Shown here in pieces: positions 31,798 through 35,386 of a stretch of DNA of 35,386 nt. The position numbers and the translations under genes were made by a program. Source of the DNA: a virus; the IMG/VR virus record IMGVR_UViG_3300030103_004182, positions 1-35,386 of that record; one strand, given 5' to 3'. Positions within the stretch are counted from its first letter, which is position 1. Each line of letters begins with the position of its first letter. Under the pieces are notes generated by a model, which was not told where the DNA came from, did no database searches, and saw only the letters and a list, made by a program, of their open reading frames with translations.

Positions 31798-32016
31798 CTA
31801 CACCATCCTATAAAATTCTTCATTATCTTCTTTTTGTTCTACATTCATTTCATCCATATCTGTTTTATTAGAAAATTCCTCATCCACAGGCATAAATTGT
31901 ACCGTATGTGTGGCTTTTTCTAGTGATTTAGCTAAGATACAGGCATACAGTGACAATCCTACACTAAAAAACGAAAAAATGCAAGCAAAAACTTCAAATA
32001 TTAATAAATAATTCAT
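31798..32016 (-). CDS. Small membrane protein between terminase and portal, 72 aa
   Basis: The ATG at 32016 overlaps the TerL stop (TAATG) with GGGAGGAA upstream. Residues 3-28 are hydrophobic (LLIFEVFACIFSFFSVGLSL), with Cys in the next turn; the tail is acidic (EEFSNKTDMDEMNVEQKED). It is a single-pass membrane protein in a late operon. The role is unknown; possibilities are membrane-linked assembly or lysis. Confidence 0.65.
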   Translation of the reverse strand: MNYLLIFEVFACIFSFFSVGLSLYACILAKSLEKATHTVQFMPVDEEFSNKTDMDEMNVEQKEDNEEFYRMV

Positions 32017-33497
32017 TATTCCTCCCAATCACTGAAACCAAAGGTCCAATCTTCCTCTTTTAAAAAGGATTTTATATCTTGCTCTAAAGATACGTATCTA
32101 GGATCATCTGGCTTCACTTCTCTAATATTTTCAAGTACTTCATTCATATTATAGTGAGATACAGCATTTAAATAACGATAACAATCTATTAAATGGTCAT
32201 CCTTTTTAGGTATATCTCCCCTATCATTTTTAACATATCCTTCTATTTCTTTCTTTAAATTCGGACACCTATCACTAATATTTACTAAATTATATATCAT
32301 TTGATCCTTTATAAGAGATAAACCATGCTCTTTTTTGTTTAGATGTTTCTCTGTAGGAAAGAAATATAGGTTATATTGATTTAAAATCTCTGTAGCAAAC
32401 CATGCTGCAGCTTCATCATATACCTTTATCCAATCATCATCTAATGAAGATCCGGGATATAGGTCATTCATTTTAGCTCTTATCTTAGGAAATATACGTC
32501 TAACTGAAGTATTCTCTTGAGTTGTTTCATATATTTCATCTAATAAGTACATTTGTTTATTATAGGGATTGATACATCCAAAAAGAACAGCAAAACAAGT
32601 TGTAGATCCGGGGTCACATATGCAAAACCAATCTAATTTATTCTTATCTCTATTTATTTCTTTTGTTAATACGTTATGAGAACGTATAAGTTCTTCTTTA
32701 AACATAGGAAAAATAGCATTCTTTCCTCCCCGAACTATCTTTCCGAAGTATTCCCTTTGGACGATATCCTCTTCGCCTCTTTTTCTGAGTTTTTCAATTT
32801 CACGGTCGATTTCTTCAACTGGTGTGTAAGGGTTATCATAACTTGAAGCAGTAATGTGATGACAATCATCCCTGCTAGTACACTCATCAGCAAATTCCAT
32901 ATATTGATCTGCATTTCTATCTCCTGTCTTGGGAGGCGTTCCTATAATTACTAAAGGAGCTTTCCTCACGATTCTATTTGGATTCATTTCATTATGAAAC
33001 TGAGTATGAAAAACTTTAAATTCGTCATACACAACAAAGTCGGGCGTAAGCCCATTGGCTGCTGCCCAGTTTTCTGAACCTACAATTTTTATTGAAGATC
33101 CGTTTTTAAACGTAACTCGGGAATCCACATTACTTATATGTTTAATATACTTTCTTAAAGGTTCTTTTCCACCCGGAGTTATTCTTCCTACCTCATCTCT
33201 TTCTCTAGCAAATTGCTGGAGTCTTGAATTATGCCAGATGATTTCTCTACCGTGACTTAATTCTGGAGTAATGTAATAACATGTTGAACCGGGATGTAAT
33301 AGAGCATGTCTCCAAAGAAGATATACGGCAAAATCGGTCTTACCCCATTTCCGTCCACATTGTACAAACAACGTAGAAACTTTTCCTTCTATTAATGGAC
33401 GACCCACAGCTAGCTGACCCGAGTGGGGTTGCCAGAAATTGTGGAGATCGTCCATGATTTGGAGGTATAGTTTATCTTCTTTAGAAAGTTCTATCAT
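32016..33497 (-). CDS. terL: Terminase large subunit
   Basis: The 493-aa protein is the packaging motor and nuclease. ATPase motifs: GRKWGKT at residues 48-54 (Walker A) and VVYDEF (residues 155-160, Walker B with E159). The third motif region reads VIIGTPPKTGD. The nuclease part shows CICDPGSTTCFAVLF and a C-terminal DDHLIDCYRYL, consistent with the RNase H-like acids. It overlaps the ClpP-like gene by ATGA and the small membrane gene by one base, so the four genes from TerS onward are translationally coupled. Confidence 0.92.
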   Translation of the reverse strand: MIELSKEDKLYLQIMDDLHNFWQPHSGQLAVGRPLIEGKVSTLFVQCGRKWGKTDFAVYLLWRHALLHPGSTCYYITPELSHGREIIWHNSRLQQFARERDEVGRITPGGKEPLRKYIKHISNVDSRVTFKNGSSIKIVGSENWAAANGLTPDFVVYDEFKVFHTQFHNEMNPNRIVRKAPLVIIGTPPKTGDRNADQYMEFADECTSRDDCHHITASSYDNPYTPVEEIDREIEKLRKRGEEDIVQREYFGKIVRGGKNAIFPMFKEELIRSHNVLTKEINRDKNKLDWFCICDPGSTTCFAVLFGCINPYNKQMYLLDEIYETTQENTSVRRIFPKIRAKMNDLYPGSSLDDDWIKVYDEAAAWFATEILNQYNLYFFPTEKHLNKKEHGLSLIKDQMIYNLVNISDRCPNLKKEIEGYVKNDRGDIPKKDDHLIDCYRYLNAVSHYNMNEVLENIREVKPDDPRYVSLEQDIKSFLKEEDWTFGFSDWEE

Positions 33498-34195
33498 CTT
33501 TTAGTAAAATTCCTTATTAGAGGACATCCGGAAACGACACCGGAAAACCCCCGTGCATAAAGAGTATACTTACTCTGTAGTAACTCAGCAGAACAACGTA
33601 TGTTAGCAACAGCATCCACAAAATTATCTTTGACACAATTCTCTCCTTCACACCAAAATTCATTAGCGGCTAGTTTTTTATATTCATCTAGTTTTAAACT
33701 CATTCTGTTAGCATTTCTCTGTTCCATTCTTTCAACAAATGCCTTCCAGAATTTTAATTGCGATTCAACTTCTCCATCATTAAACTGACCTCCGAATACG
33801 CCCTTCGCTCGGTGTATCATTGAAACTCCAGATGGTGTGATGTAACGTGTATTACAGGCTTGTAAGATTGCATGTGCCATAGACGCTGCATACATTGCAA
33901 TACAAATAACAGGTTTATTCATTGTATCTATTGCTTCTACAATAGTACTCCCTGCAACAATACTTCCTCCACCCGAATCTAGGACTAAGTAGACGGCTTT
34001 GCTATTAGAACTTTCTGCCAATAGAAGCCTGTGTACTAGATCTGATGCACTAACTGAGTCAATAGGTCCACGAAGAACTACGGTGTTTCCTGCATCTAGT
34101 GTAATTATTTCATTTCCTCTTGCTGTGAAAGCTACAATAAATACAATTAATGTAAGTCCAATGTAACTTAAATATTTTCTAATCATTTTTGTCAT
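33494..34195 (-). CDS. ClpP-like serine protease with N-terminal signal/anchor sequence
   Basis: The 233-aa protein starts with a basic n-region and hydrophobic core (MIRKYLSYIGLTLIVFIVAF, residues 4-23) and a possible cleavage site at TARG-NE. The rest is ClpP-like: LDSGGGSI (residues 72-79), AASMAHAIL with nucleophile S105, and MIHRA with H128. The third catalytic Asp is not obvious: the aligned segment is AANEFW, so activity is uncertain. It has several Cys (notably CEGENC near residue 190), which suit an oxidising compartment. ClpP-like proteins in phages are usually cytoplasmic capsid proteases between portal and capsid. AGGAGG lies 6 bases before the ATG, and the gene overlaps TerS. Confidence 0.65.
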   Translation of the reverse strand: MTKMIRKYLSYIGLTLIVFIVAFTARGNEIITLDAGNTVVLRGPIDSVSASDLVHRLLLAESSNSKAVYLVLDSGGGSIVAGSTIVEAIDTMNKPVICIAMYAASMAHAILQACNTRYITPSGVSMIHRAKGVFGGQFNDGEVESQLKFWKAFVERMEQRNANRMSLKLDEYKKLAANEFWCEGENCVKDNFVDAVANIRCSAELLQSKYTLYARGFSGVVSGCPLIRNFTKR

Positions 34196-34661
34196 CTTCT
34201 ACCTCCTCGAATGACGTATCCTCTATATAAAAAGGATCTTTCTTTAATTTCTCTTTTATTTCTATTATTGTGGCAGGTTTATGTTCTGAAATGATGTCTG
34301 TAGGAGTTCCATCATCTAACCGCAAAATTTTATCTATTTCTGCAATTATGTTTGTTAGCATTCTCGCTTCCTGAATTGTAGGAGGGTTCTCCCGACGTTT
34401 CAAAGTTGCGATAGCTCTATCCACACATGTAAGAGAATTAGAAGTTAAACTGGAAAGAATGGCTTTCTTATTTTCCGAAATTTCCTTCAGTATCTCATGG
34501 CGTAATGTGTTCCTATCTTCTGCCCAATTGGTTTTTGCATGATAAAGTACAGTCCTATATTTAATACCCGTTGCCGAAGCAATTTCTCTCGGAGATTTAA
34601 ACTCCATATATAGAGACCGGGCTAGGTCAATCTGTTCTTCATCATACTTCTTATTACTCAT
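34179..34661 (-). CDS. terS: Terminase small subunit-like DNA-binding protein
   Basis: The 160-aa protein has a helix-turn-helix near the start (YDEEQIDLARSLYMEFKSPR, then EIASATGIKYRTVLYHA), followed by helical oligomerisation segments (EARMLTNIIAEIDKIL) and an acidic C-terminus. It stands before TerL in the late operon. Small terminases recognise the packaging start and feed DNA to TerL. The ATG at 34661 overlaps the previous stop region; GGAGG is 12 bases upstream, longer than usual. A longer reading (34682) lacks a site. Confidence 0.65.
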   Translation of the reverse strand: MSNKKYDEEQIDLARSLYMEFKSPREIASATGIKYRTVLYHAKTNWAEDRNTLRHEILKEISENKKAILSSLTSNSLTCVDRAIATLKRRENPPTIQEARMLTNIIAEIDKILRLDDGTPTDIISEHKPATIIEIKEKLKKDPFYIEDTSFEEVEDDKND

Positions 34662-34932
34662 TACTAGCTTTAGCCTCCACAACTTCTGCTTCAGATGTAG
34701 ATTCCTTCTCAGCTTTGGCTTCCTTCTCTTCTTTACCCGGAGCCGTAGCTTCTGGTGCCGGAGCCAATTCCTTATATATCCTCTGACAGATATCCATTAG
34801 ATTAGCTGCTTTTAAAATACCATCTCCTGTAAAAGAACCATCTATAACAGTATTATTAGCTATTGCTGATAGCTCTAATAACTGCCCCTCTAGTTCTTTA
34901 ATCTTTTTTGTTAATCTTGCTTCTCCGCTCAT
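34654..34932 (-). CDS. Hypothetical acidic protein, 92 aa
   Basis: GGAGG lies 6 bases before the ATG at 34932. The N-terminal half is helical (ARLTKKIKELEGQLLELSA), then AANLMDICQRIYKEL; the C-terminal 30 residues are low-complexity Ala/Glu/Lys (EKEAKAEKESTSEAE). It resembles small coiled-coil packaging or scaffold helpers. No family is recognised. It overlaps the metallopeptidase gene by 35 bases. Confidence 0.55.
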   Translation of the reverse strand: MSGEARLTKKIKELEGQLLELSAIANNTVIDGSFTGDGILKAANLMDICQRIYKELAPAPEATAPGKEEKEAKAEKESTSEAEVVEAKASNE

Positions 34933-35260
34933 TTTTTCCTCCAAATAAGAATTTATGAAGTTTATCATTGCTTGACAGAATATCCATCATCACAGGCGAA
35001 ACTAGGCGAACCATGTTTTCTTCCTTAGATTCGATCTTTTGATCATCTGAGAACATGAAAATAGACTCAACCTTATCATCTAGGGCTGCATGTAATAATT
35101 CGTGAAATAGAGTTTCTTTCTCTATCTGCACATTATCTTGCTTGTAGATGACAATGGTCTTATTGTGAACGTCTGTTTTCCCGAAACATTCTTCAACCTT
35201 TTCTTCTGACCATATGATTTTCCATTCATAAAAGCCCGATTTAAACTTCGTGGGTTTTAC
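34898..35260 (-). CDS. Small zinc metallopeptidase with HELLH motif
   Basis: The 120-aa protein (ATG 35260) has a basic, strand-rich start (PTKFKSGFYEWKIIW), then TLFHELLHAAL, an HExxH zinc motif, followed by KEENMVRLVSPVM with acidic residues suited to a third zinc ligand, as in ImmA/IrrE-like phage peptidases. It is the first gene of the leftward late operon. The promoter at 35271-35299 ends 10 bases before this ATG, so the message could be leaderless. Earlier starts (ATG 35290, TTG 35299) lie within or upstream of the -10 region and have no ribosome site. Substrate unknown. Confidence 0.65.
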   Translation of the reverse strand, partial: VKPTKFKSGFYEWKIIWSEEKVEECFGKTDVHNKTIVIYKQDNVQIEKETLFHELLHAALDDKVESIFMFSDDQKIESKEENMVRLVSPVMMDILSSNDKLHKFLFGGKNERRSKINKKD

Positions 35261-35270
35261 CATAGGCAGT

Positions 35271-35299
35271 AGAATATCAGGGAAAGCCATATCTGTCAA
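35271..35299 (-). promoter_or_regulatory. Leftward late promoter
   Basis: On the minus strand TTGACA (35299-35294), 17 bases, TATTCT (35276-35271): perfect -35 and 5/6 -10. Transcription starts near 35264, four bases before the metallopeptidase ATG. This is the likely promoter of the packaging and head genes. Confidence 0.7.
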
Positions 35300-35320
35300 G
35301 GATAAAATTATGGATAGTAT
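35293..35320 (+). promoter_or_regulatory. Rightward promoter candidate at right edge
   Basis: CTGTCA (35293-35298), 16 bases, TAGTAT (35315-35320), 4/6 and 5/6 matches. Its -35 overlaps that of the leftward late promoter. If the window edges join it would read into the terminator at 2-60 and the HNH gene. Confidence 0.4.
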
Positions 35321-35347
35321 TTATACCTCGAGAACCTCGGTATAAAT
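35319..35347. repeat. Palindrome of the ACCT...AGGT family near the late promoter
   Basis: TTTATACC (35320-35327) pairs with GGTATAAA (35339-35346), with GAG/CTC inside (35330-35332, 35336-35338). On the minus strand the right arm reads AGGTATAAA, as at 3003-3031. The element is about 20 bases upstream of the leftward -35 and directly downstream of the rightward candidate. Confidence 0.7.
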
Positions 35348-35361
35348 GCCCGAAATTAGGT

Positions 35362-35386
35362 GGGGGAGAGCGTGGTTTTGGGGGAG
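35362..35386. repeat. GGGGGAG repeats at right edge
   Basis: GGGGGAG occurs at 35362-35368 and 35380-35386; an inverted copy (CTCCCCC) lies at 36-42 near the left edge. The copies would cluster within about 70 bases if the ends join. They may be packaging-site repeats or form G-rich structures. No gene lies in 35300-35386. Confidence 0.5.

Noticed and set aside
1-35386. Temperate lifestyle (integrase, repressor, attachment site)
   Set aside because: No recombinase or CI-like protein is visible; the palindromes alone do not show lysogeny. PolA F762 fits a virulent phage.

Overview
The window looks like a near-complete genome of a small, AT-rich tailed phage with a podovirus (P22/T7-like short-tail) virion. 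It has a large portal, a scaffold, an HK97-type capsid protein, an adaptor, a large nozzle-like protein and a run of coiled-coil or glycine-rich ejection-type proteins. There are no tail tube, sheath or tape-measure genes. I see no integrase, CI-like repressor, phage RNA polymerase, tRNA or CRISPR, so a lytic phage that depends on host RNA polymerase is most likely. Size, AT-richness, gene content and densely overlapping genes recall marine podoviruses of SAR11-like hosts. The host assignment is inference only.

Layout. Bases 74-11115 read rightward and hold early and replication genes: a repeat-bearing HNH nuclease, a string of tiny coupled ORFs, two related small Cys-rich proteins, a PrimPol/DUF3987 primase-helicase, a RecE/YqaJ-like exonuclease, a dATP/dGTP diphosphohydrolase-like protein, small membrane proteins, a DUF669 protein, a family A DNA polymerase, a MazG-like pyrophosphohydrolase and a possible PD-(D/E)XK nuclease. 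One gene there, a RusA-type Holliday junction resolvase (2128-2610), reads leftward. Bases 11116-11410 are non-coding, with terminators facing both ways. Bases 11411-35260 read leftward and hold late genes, in transcription order: metallopeptidase, TerS, a signal-peptide ClpP-like protease, TerL, portal, scaffold, capsid, a LamG-containing fibre-like protein and two small relatives, adaptor, nozzle, ejection proteins, and the lysis genes (TM protein, M15 endolysin, 3TM holin).

Regulation is the most unusual part. I find sigma70-type promoters with exact 17-bp spacing at 3089-3117 (+), 3003-3031 (-), 6843-6871 (+), 17807-17835 (-) and 35271-35299 (-); those at 6843 and 17807 match TTGACA-17-TATAAT perfectly and lie inside coding frames. 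A palindrome of the form (A)ACCT...AGGT(T)ATAAA occurs at 3003-3031, twice at 11367-11414, and at 35319-35347. These are the points where transcription units diverge or converge, and at 3003-3031 it fills the spacer of a leftward promoter. A helically phased array of AATGACCA repeats (3120-3190) lies between the PrimPol promoter and its ribosome binding site and is a candidate origin or autoregulatory site.

The parts fit a standard lytic plan. PrimPol, polymerase, exonuclease, DUF669 protein and RusA replicate and recombine the DNA, while nucleotide hydrolases adjust the dNTP pool. The leftward operon then builds the capsid, packages DNA and lyses the cell. Whether the two window edges join is not known; some statements about the ends depend on it.
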